Below are positions 23,094 to 31,098 of a stretch of 40,970 nucleotides of DNA, piece by piece (the first letter of the stretch is position 1; each line of letters opens with the position of its first letter). Origin of the DNA: DASYQD01 sp036005845 (lineage in GTDB: Bacteria > Acidobacteriota > Thermoanaerobaculia > Multivoradales > JAIOJS01); contig DASYQD010000093.1 in NCBI GenBank assembly GCA_036005845.1, positions 1 to 40,970 of the forward strand, read 5' to 3'. The translations under genes were made by a program, and so were the position numbers. A model generated the notes under the pieces. It was not told where the DNA came from. It ran no database searches and saw nothing but the letters and a program-made list of their open reading frames with translations.

Positions 23094-25076
23094 ATGACCA
23101 TCATCGCGCCCGACCGTGCCGCCGCACCCTCCGCCACCGGCGAGGCGGAGGAGTGGACGCTCGAGTCCGCCCGTCTCCTCTACCGCATCGACGACTGGGG
23201 CAAGGGCTACTTCGGAGTCAACGAGCGCGGCCACGTCACCGTACGGCCGCGCCAGGACGAGAGCACGCAGGTCGACCTGCTCGAGCTGGTGCACGGCTTA
23301 CACGCGCGCGGGCTGACGACTCCCCTGCTGCTGCGCTTCCCCGATCTCCTCGAGCATCGCCTCGAGGAGATCTACCAGGCCTTCCAGGACGCCATCGTCG
23401 AGAACGGCTATCGCGGCCGCTACCACGCCGTCTTCCCCATCAAGGTCAACCAGCAGCGCCACGTCGTCGACGAGGTCATCCGCTACGGCGCCCGCTTCGG
23501 CTTCGGGCTCGAGGTGGGCAGCAAGCCCGAGCTGCTGGCGGCTCTCGCGGTGTCGCGCAGCGAAGGCGAGCGCCCCATCATCTGCAACGGCTTCAAGGAC
23601 GACGAGTACATCGAGAGCGCCGTGCTCGCCCGCAAGCTGGGACGCAACATCATCCCCGTCGTCGAGAGCTTCCCCGAGCTGCTGCTCATCGCCAAGCACT
23701 CCGAGCGCTACGGCGTCGAGCCGCGCTTCGGCGTGCGCGTCAAGCTCGCGGCGTCGGGCGCCGGCCGCTGGAGCGAGTCGGCGGGCTATCGCAGCAAGTT
23801 CGGCCTCACCATCCCCGAGGTCATCGACGCCATGAAGTACCTCGAGGAGCGCGGCATGACGCGCGGCCTCGAGCTGCTGCACTGCCACATGGGCAGCCAG
23901 ATCCACGACATCAAGAACATCAAGGACGGCATCAACGAGCTCGCCCACGTCTACGTCGAGCTGACGCGGATGGGCGCCGGCCTGCGCTACCTCGACGTCG
24001 GCGGCGGCCTCGGCGTCGACTACGACGGCTCGCAGAGCAACTTCGAGTCGTCGATGAACTACACGCTGCGCGAGTACGCCGGCGACGTCATCTACCGCGT
24101 GATGAACGTCTGCGACAACGCCCATGTGCCGCACCCGACGATCATCACCGAGTGCGGCCGCGCCATGGTCGCCTTCCACAGCCTGCTCGTCTTCGACGTC
24201 CTCGGCTCCTCCAGCATGGAGCAGCGCTTCGCGGTGCCGGAGAACCTGGAAGAGCAGCTCGACGAGGAGGTGCCGCAGCCGCTCTTCGACCTCCTCGACG
24301 CCTTCCGCTCGGTGTCGGAGAAGGCGCTGGTGCCGTCGTACCACGACGCCGTGCACGCGCGCGACGAGGCGATGCACCTGTTCAGCCTCGGCTACCTGTC
24401 GCTGCCGCTGCGGGCGCTCGCCGAGCGGCTCTTCTGGGCCACCTGCGGCAAGATCCGCGCGCTCGCCGCCAGGCTCGAGGAGATGCCGGAGGAGCTCGAA
24501 GAGCTCGAGCAGGACACCCGCGACACTTACTTCTGCAACTTCTCGCTCTTCCAGTCGGTGCCCGATTCGTGGGCGCTGCGCCAGATCTTCCCGGTGATGC
24601 CGATCCACAAGCTCGAGCAGGAGCCGACGCGGCGCGGCATCCTCGCCGACATCACCTGCGACTCCGACGGCAAGCTCGACATCTTCCAGGACCCGCGAGT
24701 GATGAAGAAGACGCTCGAGCTGCACCCGATCAAGGACGGCGACGAGTACTTCCTCGCCGTCTTCCTCGTCGGCGCCTACCAGGAGACGCTGGGCGACTTG
24801 CACAACTTGTTCGGCGACACCCACGTCGTGCACGTCAAGGTCGACCCGGGCGGCGGCCACTGGAGCATCGACGAAGTGGTCGAAGGCGACACCGTGCGCG
24901 AGGTCCTCGCCTACTTCCAGTACAACCCCGAAGACCTCTTCGACCGCATGTTCCAGGACTGCGAGACCGCGGTGCGCGAAGGGCGGATGACGGTCAACGA
25001 GAGCCGCTCGCTGCTGTCGTTCTACCGCAACGGGCTGAACGGCTACACCTACCTCGAAGCGGAGGAAGGGACTTAG
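23094..25076 (+). CDS. speA: Biosynthetic arginine decarboxylase
   Basis: PLP-dependent decarboxylase of 660 aa (EC 4.1.1.19) that converts arginine to agmatine, the first step of the agmatine route to putrescine and spermidine. It has full family length. Key parts: the N-terminal YRIDDWGKGYFGVNERGHV, the Schiff-base Lys117 in YHAVFPIKVNQQ, HCHMGSQIHD, GGGLGVDYDGS, ECGRAMVAFHS and a C-terminal SWALRQIFPVMPIHKLEQEP. The start is at ATG 23094, seven bases after TAGTAT. No other polyamine gene is adjacent, so the rest of the pathway must lie elsewhere. Confidence 0.96.
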   Translation: MTIIAPDRAAAPSATGEAEEWTLESARLLYRIDDWGKGYFGVNERGHVTVRPRQDESTQVDLLELVHGLHARGLTTPLLLRFPDLLEHRLEEIYQAFQDAIVENGYRGRYHAVFPIKVNQQRHVVDEVIRYGARFGFGLEVGSKPELLAALAVSRSEGERPIICNGFKDDEYIESAVLARKLGRNIIPVVESFPELLLIAKHSERYGVEPRFGVRVKLAASGAGRWSESAGYRSKFGLTIPEVIDAMKYLEERGMTRGLELLHCHMGSQIHDIKNIKDGINELAHVYVELTRMGAGLRYLDVGGGLGVDYDGSQSNFESSMNYTLREYAGDVIYRVMNVCDNAHVPHPTIITECGRAMVAFHSLLVFDVLGSSSMEQRFAVPENLEEQLDEEVPQPLFDLLDAFRSVSEKALVPSYHDAVHARDEAMHLFSLGYLSLPLRALAERLFWATCGKIRALAARLEEMPEELEELEQDTRDTYFCNFSLFQSVPDSWALRQIFPVMPIHKLEQEPTRRGILADITCDSDGKLDIFQDPRVMKKTLELHPIKDGDEYFLAVFLVGAYQETLGDLHNLFGDTHVVHVKVDPGGGHWSIDEVVEGDTVREVLAYFQYNPEDLFDRMFQDCETAVREGRMTVNESRSLLSFYRNGLNGYTYLEAEEGT

Positions 25077-25079
25077 ATT

Positions 25080-25205
25080 GCCATCTTCTGCCTGCGCCGC
25101 GGTTTCAGACTGCGAGCACAGACAGTAGACAACCCGGCACGGATGAAGTCTGCGCTGGCGGCCCAAGCGAGCGCGTCAGGCACCTGACCTCGCGCAGAAG
25201 ATGGC
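25080..25205. repeat. Inverted repeat and inner hairpin downstream of speA
   Basis: The perfect 12-bp GCCATCTTCTGC at 25080-25091 is complementary to GCAGAAGATGGC at 25194-25205, four bases after the speA stop. Inside lies a smaller perfect hairpin GTCAGG-CA-CCTGAC (25175-25188). The stretch 25077-25301 has no gene. It could be the speA 3' structure or a small structured RNA. Confidence 0.5.
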
Positions 25206-25301
25206 CACTTCCAGCAGTCGATTCACGGCCCGGCGTGACTCGATACTCAGGATTGTTCTGCCTTTTCGCAGTGGTCCATTCAGCGCTGCCAAGATGTTTG
25301 C

Positions 25302-25694
25302 GTGGCCAACGAGCGCGAGGACATTGTGGAGCGACTGCGCGACGTCATCGCATCGCACAAGTTGAAAGTGGCCAAGCTGGAGCGGCTGATGAACCGCAGT
25401 CGCGGCTATATCAATGACGCGCTCAACGGCGACAAGCGGCTGACCGTCGAGCTGATCCTCGAAGTCACGGGCTGGCTGAACGCCGATCCGCAGCAGGTGT
25501 TCGCGTCACCGCACGGCGGCGATCGCTGGCCGAGCGAGCTCTCCGATCCGAATGCAGGCACCGCTCTTCCTGCTTCGCTGCGCGAGGCGTCGATCTACTT
25601 TCGGGCCCTGGTGTTGACGCTCGAAGAAAAGCGAATCGTCAGCGCCGACGACGTCGCGGCGCGGTTGCGCCGGCTGCGCGGTTCGACGGCGTAG
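25302..25694 (+). CDS. HTH (XRE-like) regulator, paralogue A
   Basis: Protein of 130 aa. It has an N-terminal helix-turn-helix (about residues 6-65; IVERLRDVIASHKLKVAKLE, then MNRSRGYINDALNGDKRLTV) and a C-terminal helical domain with LPASLREASIYFRALVLTLE. It aligns along its whole length with the protein encoded at 30658-31098: IVERLRD, RGY..DAL.GDK.L.VE.I.EV, LP.S.R.AS and ALVL.L..K...S.D are shared. The start is GTG 25302, chosen from this alignment; there is no clear Shine-Dalgarno. It is convergent with the repeat-protein gene at the end of the exported operon, and with its paralogue brackets that operon. DNA target unknown. Confidence 0.7.
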   Translation: MANEREDIVERLRDVIASHKLKVAKLERLMNRSRGYINDALNGDKRLTVELILEVTGWLNADPQQVFASPHGGDRWPSELSDPNAGTALPASLREASIYFRALVLTLEEKRIVSADDVAARLRRLRGSTA

Positions 25695-25721
25695 CGACGG
25701 CCGCGGGCTCAGCGCTTCGAC

Positions 25722-28460
25722 CTATCCGCCGATATCCACGTCGACGACGGCAGCGGCGCCCGCAACACGGAGCTCTCTCTGCATCCGCCTGCCGGCTACG
25801 TCGAGGACGACGACGTACGAGCCCGGCGAGAGACGCCCGAGGGCCAGCGATCCCTGAGCCGAAAAACGGACAGCAAAGAGTCCGGGGAGATAACGGCCGA
25901 TCTCGACGCCCGCAGAATCGAAGACCTGCAGCAACGTGACCAAGGACCCCCCGCAGGTCGCGGCCTCACAGGCCAGCCGGATGTCGCTCCCTGCCGTCAC
26001 CATCCCCTCGAAGGAGCGAGAGCCAGCGCCGACGGTCAGCCAGCCCGAGCTTCCCACACCTCCGAGAGGATCGGCCCACACGACGGCATAGCGACCATCG
26101 GGAACCTCGTCAAAGTGCCGGCGCCCTTCGAAGTCGGTCAAGAGCGACCCGACCATGGCGCCATTCGCGTCGAGCAGCGAGATCGGGACAAAGGCTGCCG
26201 GTCCGGACGGGCGCATGAGACGAACCGAGAACGACGAAGCCGCGCCGCCGCGGAGCAGAATCGTCACCGGCGCCGCCCCCTCGCGGACTCGAGTCACCAC
26301 AGCAGCCGGCTCGTAGCCCTCGGCCGCCGCTTCGATCCGATACTCTCCACCATCGAGGTCGGGAATCGAGAAGCTGCCGTCCTCGGCGGCGCGCACTCCC
26401 GGCGATCGCCTGCTCCCCAGGCGCGTGGCAGTGACGGTCGCGGCCACTCCCCGTCGCGTCTCTCGGTCGAGAACGCGGCCGGCCAGCGGCAGGCCGGCCA
26501 CCTCCACTTCGATGGCGGTCTCGGCGGCCTCGGGCACCGTCACCTCGCGCTCGCACGTCTCGCCATCGGCGCCGGTAAACGTGAGCCGCACCGGCCCTGG
26601 CGTCACCTCGGACAGCTCGAAGCGGCCGTTCTCGCCAACCACCGCCGCGACCTCCGACGACGAGTCGCCGAGAATCTCCCGGCGAACCGGCAAGCCGCCT
26701 TCCGTGTTGACGATGACCGTCCCGCGGTGACTCGCGGGATCGAGAGCGGAGCGCATGACGATTGTGCCCCCGTTGACGGGTTCCCCTCGGCGTACGACCA
26801 GGCCCTGGACGACGACGCCGTTGCTCGTGAGGACCAACGTGGGTTCGCGGTCGTCCCGCGTGAGGCTGACCTCCTGGGTCACCAGCAGACGGCGACCAAT
26901 CGCGCGCACCAAGTAGTCTCCTGCTGCGACGCGTCGCAGGCGGAATCGGCCGCTCTCCTCGGTCGTGGTCGCCGTAACCGGAACCTGCGCGTCGCGAGCG
27001 CCGGCCAGTAACTCGACACGCACCCCCGGCAGACCACGCTCGCGCCGATCGACCACCCGCCCGCTCAATTCGAGCCCGGCATCGAGATCGATCGTTCCCA
27101 GGTCGACTACGCCGTCCTCCGTCACCTCGGCCTGAGCCGTAGCGAGGGCGAAGCGTGGATGCTCGAGCCGCACCTCGTAACTGCCCACCTCCAGACCGGT
27201 GATCTCGAACAAGCCTTCGCCGGAGGTCGCCACGCGCGGAATCGCATCGCCGCGCAACGCCGCGGCGAGGAGCTCCGTGGAGCGTGCCACGAGGGACACC
27301 TCGACGCCTGGCAGCGGCTCTCCGCGCTCGCCGGCGACGACGAGGCCGCGGAGGATCCCTCCCGTGCTGAGACGCGCGACTCCGAGATCCACGCGAGCAC
27401 CCTCCTCGACCACGATCTCCGGACTCGCCCACTCGCGATGCCCGTCGGCGCGGATCCTGACTCGATACTCACCCGCGATGGCGATCGGCAGCACTAGCTC
27501 CCCGCGCGTGCCGACCGTGACATCGCGGTCGTCGCCTGCCCATTCCTCACCGTCGCGCCGCTCGACACGCACCGCGACTGACGTGAGCGGCTCGGAACGC
27601 CCACTGACGACCGTCGCCAGGATCGCCGCTGCCTGGGGCAGTCGCAGTGCGAGCCCCTTCTCCTTTCCAGCAACCACCGAGAAGGAAGTGGGTACATAAC
27701 CCGGCGCCTCCACGCGCAGGTCGATGGGCAACCTCTCCACCGTGAGCTCGAACTTGCCGTCGTCTGCGCTCCGGGCTTGCAGATCCATGGGCGCCTGGAG
27801 GTTGGCGCCCCGGATCGCTGCGCCTCGGACGTCTTGGACGACTCCAGACAGGAGCACTCCGGACCGCAACTTGATTTGAGCGGGCCTGTCGCCCGCAACT
27901 GCGTGCTCGACAGGGGCAAGAAGACCTCGGAACGTGGCCGCAAGCATGACCTCGCGGCTAGGCAGCCCGGAAATGTCGATGTTGCCTGCAGGCCCGGAGG
28001 CACAACGTTCCCAGTCGTACTTGATGTCGATGGTGGGGAGCGTATCGATCCAGTGCGCGCAGACCTTGCCCTCGGGAATTCCGGCATTAGCAGGCACCAC
28101 GACCTGCACGTGAAGCCGGCCTCCCGATGAGGTTCGCAGCCGAACGGTCGATCCGTCCTGATCGAAAAGAATGAGCGGCGCGGCACGCGGATGATCGACC
28201 ACCAGCACGTACTGCGACGAAGGAGCGATGTCGAGTGCCACCGTGCCTTGCTTGTCCGAAATGCCAACCAGCGGCGCGGCCACGGTTTCCAAAATGCTGC
28301 GGCTCTTGGGCACTCGAAACGCTCGCACTTCTGCCCCCGCGAGGGGCTCGCCGCCGAGTCCCTCGACTCGCAAAGTGCGCGCGCAAGTCGGAACTGCGCC
28401 CAAGCCCAGCGCCCAGAATTCGATGAGAACCAACAGCCCGACGAGCCGTTTCGGTCTCAA
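25722..28460 (-). CDS. Exported protein built of carboxypeptidase-regulatory-like repeats
   Basis: Exported protein of 912 aa. It has a signal peptide (LVGLLVLIEFWALGLGAVPTC) followed by about nine or ten beta-sandwich repeats of the CarboxypepD_reg/SdrD-B-like kind. Repeat starts include LSGVVQDVRGAAIRGANLQ, LRGLVVAGERGEPLPGVEVS, LSGRVVDRRERGLPGVRVEL and LAGRVLDRETRRGVAATVTA. No peptidase catalytic domain is present. TTG at 28460 is chosen because AGGAGGG lies six bases upstream; TTG 28466, overlapping the previous stop, is too close to it. It is the last gene of a four-gene operon and probably a surface adhesin or carbohydrate-contact protein. Visibly less GC-rich than its neighbours. Confidence 0.78.
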   Translation of the reverse strand: MRPKRLVGLLVLIEFWALGLGAVPTCARTLRVEGLGGEPLAGAEVRAFRVPKSRSILETVAAPLVGISDKQGTVALDIAPSSQYVLVVDHPRAAPLILFDQDGSTVRLRTSSGGRLHVQVVVPANAGIPEGKVCAHWIDTLPTIDIKYDWERCASGPAGNIDISGLPSREVMLAATFRGLLAPVEHAVAGDRPAQIKLRSGVLLSGVVQDVRGAAIRGANLQAPMDLQARSADDGKFELTVERLPIDLRVEAPGYVPTSFSVVAGKEKGLALRLPQAAAILATVVSGRSEPLTSVAVRVERRDGEEWAGDDRDVTVGTRGELVLPIAIAGEYRVRIRADGHREWASPEIVVEEGARVDLGVARLSTGGILRGLVVAGERGEPLPGVEVSLVARSTELLAAALRGDAIPRVATSGEGLFEITGLEVGSYEVRLEHPRFALATAQAEVTEDGVVDLGTIDLDAGLELSGRVVDRRERGLPGVRVELLAGARDAQVPVTATTTEESGRFRLRRVAAGDYLVRAIGRRLLVTQEVSLTRDDREPTLVLTSNGVVVQGLVVRRGEPVNGGTIVMRSALDPASHRGTVIVNTEGGLPVRREILGDSSSEVAAVVGENGRFELSEVTPGPVRLTFTGADGETCEREVTVPEAAETAIEVEVAGLPLAGRVLDRETRRGVAATVTATRLGSRRSPGVRAAEDGSFSIPDLDGGEYRIEAAAEGYEPAAVVTRVREGAAPVTILLRGGAASSFSVRLMRPSGPAAFVPISLLDANGAMVGSLLTDFEGRRHFDEVPDGRYAVVWADPLGGVGSSGWLTVGAGSRSFEGMVTAGSDIRLACEAATCGGSLVTLLQVFDSAGVEIGRYLPGLFAVRFSAQGSLALGRLSPGSYVVVLDVAGRRMQRELRVAGAAAVVDVDIGG

Positions 28461-28462
28461 GG

Positions 28463-28936
28463 TCAACCCTCCTGAACGAAAACACGCGTCCACTCGATCT
28501 CTCGTCCTAGGTTGCGCATCTCCGGAAGAGACGGCGGCAAGCTGCGCAGGAGAAGGACTCTCCCTCGACTCCAAACTTCGATCCGCGGCAGCGGAGATCC
28601 CTCCCGCTCGTTCTGAAGCCGCCGCTCGACGACCTCCTCGACACGGCCAGGCGTGCCGAGCGCGGGCCGGATACCGGACGCAGCCGACGTCATCCACACC
28701 AGCTCGAGCTCGTCGGGATACTTTGTCGCCAGGTATTGGAGCTGTTTCTCGAGCTCGCCGCGACACGGGCGGCACTGCCAATCCGCCGTCCAGGTGATCA
28801 CCACCCAACGCGCCGCGCTGCGCTCCTTCAAATGGCCGCCAGGGCTGACCTCCCAACCATCGGAGGTCGCACGGCAGCAAAGCATCAAGCTAGCCGCAGC
28901 GAGCAACGGACTGTAGCGGAACCGCCAGCTGCACAT
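28463..28936 (-). CDS. Exported thioredoxin-like protein (CRPC active site)
   Basis: Protein of 157 aa. It has a short signal sequence (residues 7-21, ending in LCCRA, possibly a lipoprotein) and a TlpA/thioredoxin-like core: WVVITWTADWQCRPCRGELE with redox pair Cys55-Arg-Pro-Cys58, then LQYLATKYPDELELVWMTS. The usual cis-Pro segment is hard to place, and PLPRIEVWSRGRVLLLRSLP may supply it. The fold implies disulfide exchange outside the cytoplasm. ATG 28936 overlaps the preceding stop (TAATG), so it is coupled to the propeller-like gene. The Cys-rich mini-protein in the same operon is an obvious candidate substrate. Confidence 0.75.
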   Translation of the reverse strand: MCSWRFRYSPLLAAASLMLCCRATSDGWEVSPGGHLKERSAARWVVITWTADWQCRPCRGELEKQLQYLATKYPDELELVWMTSAASGIRPALGTPGRVEEVVERRLQNEREGSPLPRIEVWSRGRVLLLRSLPPSLPEMRNLGREIEWTRVFVQEG

Positions 28937-30033
28937 TACGAACACGGATCAATGGGCGCCGTCGAAGAAGTTTCCTTCCCGGTCAGCCGGGCGGTGGGGA
29001 TGAGGAGAAGATGGTGCACGTCCTGCTCGGCAGCATCATTCAGCGGACCCTTTTCGATGATCGCCCAGGCTAGCGGGCCGGGCGCTACCGCCAAGAAATC
29101 GGCAGTGCTGGGGAGCGCGAAGCTGCGCTCGAGACGGTCAGTGTGGGGATCGATCTGCTGCAGCATCCAGGATGTACCCGTGTTCGCTGTCGGGCGCCGG
29201 GTCAACAGAAACAAGCGATGCGCGAAACTGTAAATACCTACCGGCGCTGCAGACCGTTCGTACAGCGAGGACCGAATGGCGAGGTTGCGCAGGCCTTGCG
29301 AGAGCGGAAGCGTCGGCCTGACGAGGCCAGCGGGGAATGCCTGAAGCCAGCGCGGGGGATCGCTGCCTACCAGAATGCGCGGGTGCGCCGTCATGGCAAG
29401 GAAATAGGCGACACCGTCGACGGTTGCGACCTGCTGGTTCTGCCAAGGATAGAAGTCGATTTCCTGCCGATCGGTCAACGGGATCTCGCGTAAGAGGCGA
29501 AATTGCGCCGGATCGCGGAGCGACGTACTGACAAAGCCGAATCGCCACGTCCCGTCCCCCATCTGGATATCGCCGATCGCATAAAACGTGTCGCCGGCGA
29601 CGCTCCAGCTCCAGAGCGTATCCAGCCGCCCTTGCGGCGTCATGGGGAACGAAAGGCTGCGGAGCGGGTGAAGGTGATCGTCGAGCCAGATGAGCCGTCG
29701 AATTTCGGAGAGAAGAAACCCGCTTGGCAGTGGCGAGATCTTTACCGGGTTGAGCCAGCCGCGGCCGCCCTGACTGGGCCGCAGCTCCGTACCCAAGAGC
29801 TTGCCGTGAAGGTCGTATCGCCACAGCCCGCTGCCCAGTGGGTCGGGAACCACCAATTCGCGGCCGTCAGCGCTCCAAGCGGCGCCGGAAGCGTGTTCTG
29901 GCCGTGGATCGAGAGCCACTCGAACGCAGGCTCCACCGAGTGGCTCAGGTGCGGCGCCGGCCGGCGCCTTCGAGTGTTCGCCGGCGCCCAAGACTACCAG
30001 CGCGACGAGTGGTAAAAGCGAAAAGCGGTGCAT
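28936..30033 (-). CDS. Exported beta-propeller-like protein
   Basis: Exported protein of 365 aa (signal FSLLPLVALVVLGAGEHS). Repeated beta-blade-like units are visible: SGAAWSADGRELVVPDPLGS then LWRYDLHGKLLG; NPVKISPLPSGFLLSEIRRL then IWLDDHLHPLRSL; TLWSWSVAGDTFYAIGDIQM; and VGIYSFAHRLFLLTRR. This suits a six-bladed propeller of the NHL/DUF5128 sort, but no domain can be named with certainty. ATG 30033 is preferred; an in-frame TTG at 30045 is possible. It lies 31 bp after the Cys-rich mini-protein gene and overlaps the thioredoxin-like gene by one base. The GC content is lower than in flanking genes. Confidence 0.65.
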   Translation of the reverse strand: MHRFSLLPLVALVVLGAGEHSKAPAGAAPEPLGGACVRVALDPRPEHASGAAWSADGRELVVPDPLGSGLWRYDLHGKLLGTELRPSQGGRGWLNPVKISPLPSGFLLSEIRRLIWLDDHLHPLRSLSFPMTPQGRLDTLWSWSVAGDTFYAIGDIQMGDGTWRFGFVSTSLRDPAQFRLLREIPLTDRQEIDFYPWQNQQVATVDGVAYFLAMTAHPRILVGSDPPRWLQAFPAGLVRPTLPLSQGLRNLAIRSSLYERSAAPVGIYSFAHRLFLLTRRPTANTGTSWMLQQIDPHTDRLERSFALPSTADFLAVAPGPLAWAIIEKGPLNDAAEQDVHHLLLIPTARLTGKETSSTAPIDPCS

Positions 30034-30064
30034 GCCGGAGGTCAACTCGCGGCCGTCGTAGCGG

Positions 30065-30280
30065 TCAGATTCGAGGTGGGCCGCACACGGTGCAGTTTTC
30101 GCAGTCCGCGTACGCTCCGGCGCAAGTCAAGGCTTCCGGGGCGAACCTTCCCCCGACGCAGGTTCCGCAGGGGGGAGTCGCCTGGGCCTCCTTCACCGAA
30201 ACCGACAACGCCATGCCGCCCGCCAATGCGAGCACGACGAGAACCGAACGAAGCGTTATCCTTCGGGCCTTCTCCCGCAT
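30065..30280 (-). CDS. Small secreted six-cysteine protein
   Basis: Protein of 71 aa, first gene of the operon. It has a basic N-terminus, a hydrophobic core (LRSVLVVLALAGGMALSVSV) and likely cleavage after EAQA (residue 34), leaving about 37 residues. The mature part has six Cys at 38, 41, 53, 60, 63 and 66, as CGTC, LTC and CENCTVC, with a Pro-rich end (CGPPRI). This could be a disulfide-knotted peptide, a metal-binding mini-protein or a signalling peptide; I do not recognise the family. ATG 30280 is chosen because AAAAGGAG lies about eight bases upstream; 30337 is an unlikely longer start. A good promoter lies about 70 bp upstream. Confidence 0.7.
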   Translation of the reverse strand: MREKARRITLRSVLVVLALAGGMALSVSVKEAQATPPCGTCVGGRFAPEALTCAGAYADCENCTVCGPPRI

Positions 30281-30352
30281 TCTCTCTTCTCCTTTTCTCT
30301 TGATCCGAAACTGATCCTCTTGCAACGCCTCCGACATGCACCGCAGGCAGAG

Positions 30353-30382
30353 TCGATATGGAGAGCGGGACTATTCTGTCAA
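30353..30382 (-). promoter_or_regulatory. Sigma70-type promoter of the exported four-gene operon
   Basis: On the minus strand, a perfect -35 TTGACA (30382-30377) and a -10 candidate TATCGA (30358-30353) with an 18-bp spacer. It predicts a start near 30346 and a leader of about 65 nt carrying an AAAAGGAG Shine-Dalgarno. Confidence 0.6.
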
Positions 30383-30618
30383 GCTTGAAGGGTCCTGTCT
30401 ACGGGCGCTCACCCCGCGTAGCAGATCTGCCGCCCTCTGACGGCGGTCACGCCCGGTCGTCAGACCACTTGCCTGTCGCTCGTCGCTGTTCAGGCATATA
30501 GACGGCCACGCGGTACTGATTTCCCCCTCATAAGCGGCACATTGTTGAGATCCGGCGGGCGGCCTACGGCCGTCACCGGATACCAAGCTCCGGAAGGATC
30601 CCTAAGGGGCAGCGGAGA

Positions 30619-30637
30619 CGCGGCTTGGTAAGCCGCG
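30619..30637. terminator. Hairpin downstream of HTH paralogue B
   Basis: CGCGGCTT-GGT-AAGCCGCG, a perfect 8-bp stem with a 3-nt loop, 20 bases beyond the stop of the minus-strand HTH gene. No T-tract follows. Confidence 0.5.
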
Positions 30638-30657
30638 CCTTGCGAGCACCTGCGGCC

Positions 30658-31098
30658 TCAGCGCTTCGGCGCGCCCGGCGTGCCGCCGGAGCTCGGTGCT
30701 ACGGCGTGCTGCACTTCCTGCAGCTCGTCGACGCTCAACAGGCCCTTGTTGACGAGCAGCAGGACGAGGGCCTGCAGCAGCGCCGAGGCGTCGCGCATCG
30801 ACGGCGGCAGGGTGTCGCCGAGCGGCAGGCGCGAGGCGCCGGCTTCGGCGATCTCGCTGCGCCAGAGCGGCGGCGCCATCGGGCGCTCGAAGAACTCCTC
30901 GGGCGGCACGCCGACCGCCTCGAGCACCTCGATGATGACCTCGACGCTGAGCTTCTTGTCGCCGCGCAGTGCGTCGGCGACGTAGCCGCGGCCGCGCTTG
31001 AGCTTCTTCTCCGCCGCCGCGACGGAGGTGCCCTGGGCTTCGATGAGGTCGCGCAATCGCTCCACGATGCGATCGCGGTAGCGACCCGTGTGCTTCAT
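30658..31098 (-). CDS. HTH (XRE-like) regulator, paralogue B
   Basis: Protein of 146 aa. The N-terminal helix-turn-helix contains IVERLRDLIEAQGTSVAAAE and KRGRGYVADALRGDKKLSVE. A Pro-rich joint follows (EEFFERPMAPPLWRSEI), then the same C-terminal domain as paralogue A (LPPSMRDASALLQALVLLLV, NKGLLSVDELQ). ATG 31098 has AGGA about ten bases upstream and matches the paralogue's N-terminus. It lies upstream of, and on the same strand as, the exported operon, so it is a candidate regulator, but a hairpin and a separate promoter stand between them. Confidence 0.7.
   Translation of the reverse strand: MKHTGRYRDRIVERLRDLIEAQGTSVAAAEKKLKRGRGYVADALRGDKKLSVEVIIEVLEAVGVPPEEFFERPMAPPLWRSEIAEAGASRLPLGDTLPPSMRDASALLQALVLLLVNKGLLSVDELQEVQHAVAPSSGGTPGAPKR

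Larger units (their letters stand above)
30281..30657. other. Gene-free stretch holding the exported-operon promoter and a hairpin
   Basis: This 377-bp stretch separates the mini-protein gene from HTH paralogue B. It contains the operon promoter and leader (about 30281-30382) and a hairpin at 30619-30637. Between 30383 and 30618 I see no credible gene; a 71-codon minus-strand frame there has no recognisable features. Confidence 0.5.

Noticed and set aside
30371..30586. 71-codon minus-strand frame upstream of the mini-protein gene
   Set aside because: No Shine-Dalgarno, no recognisable domain, and it overlaps the operon promoter.
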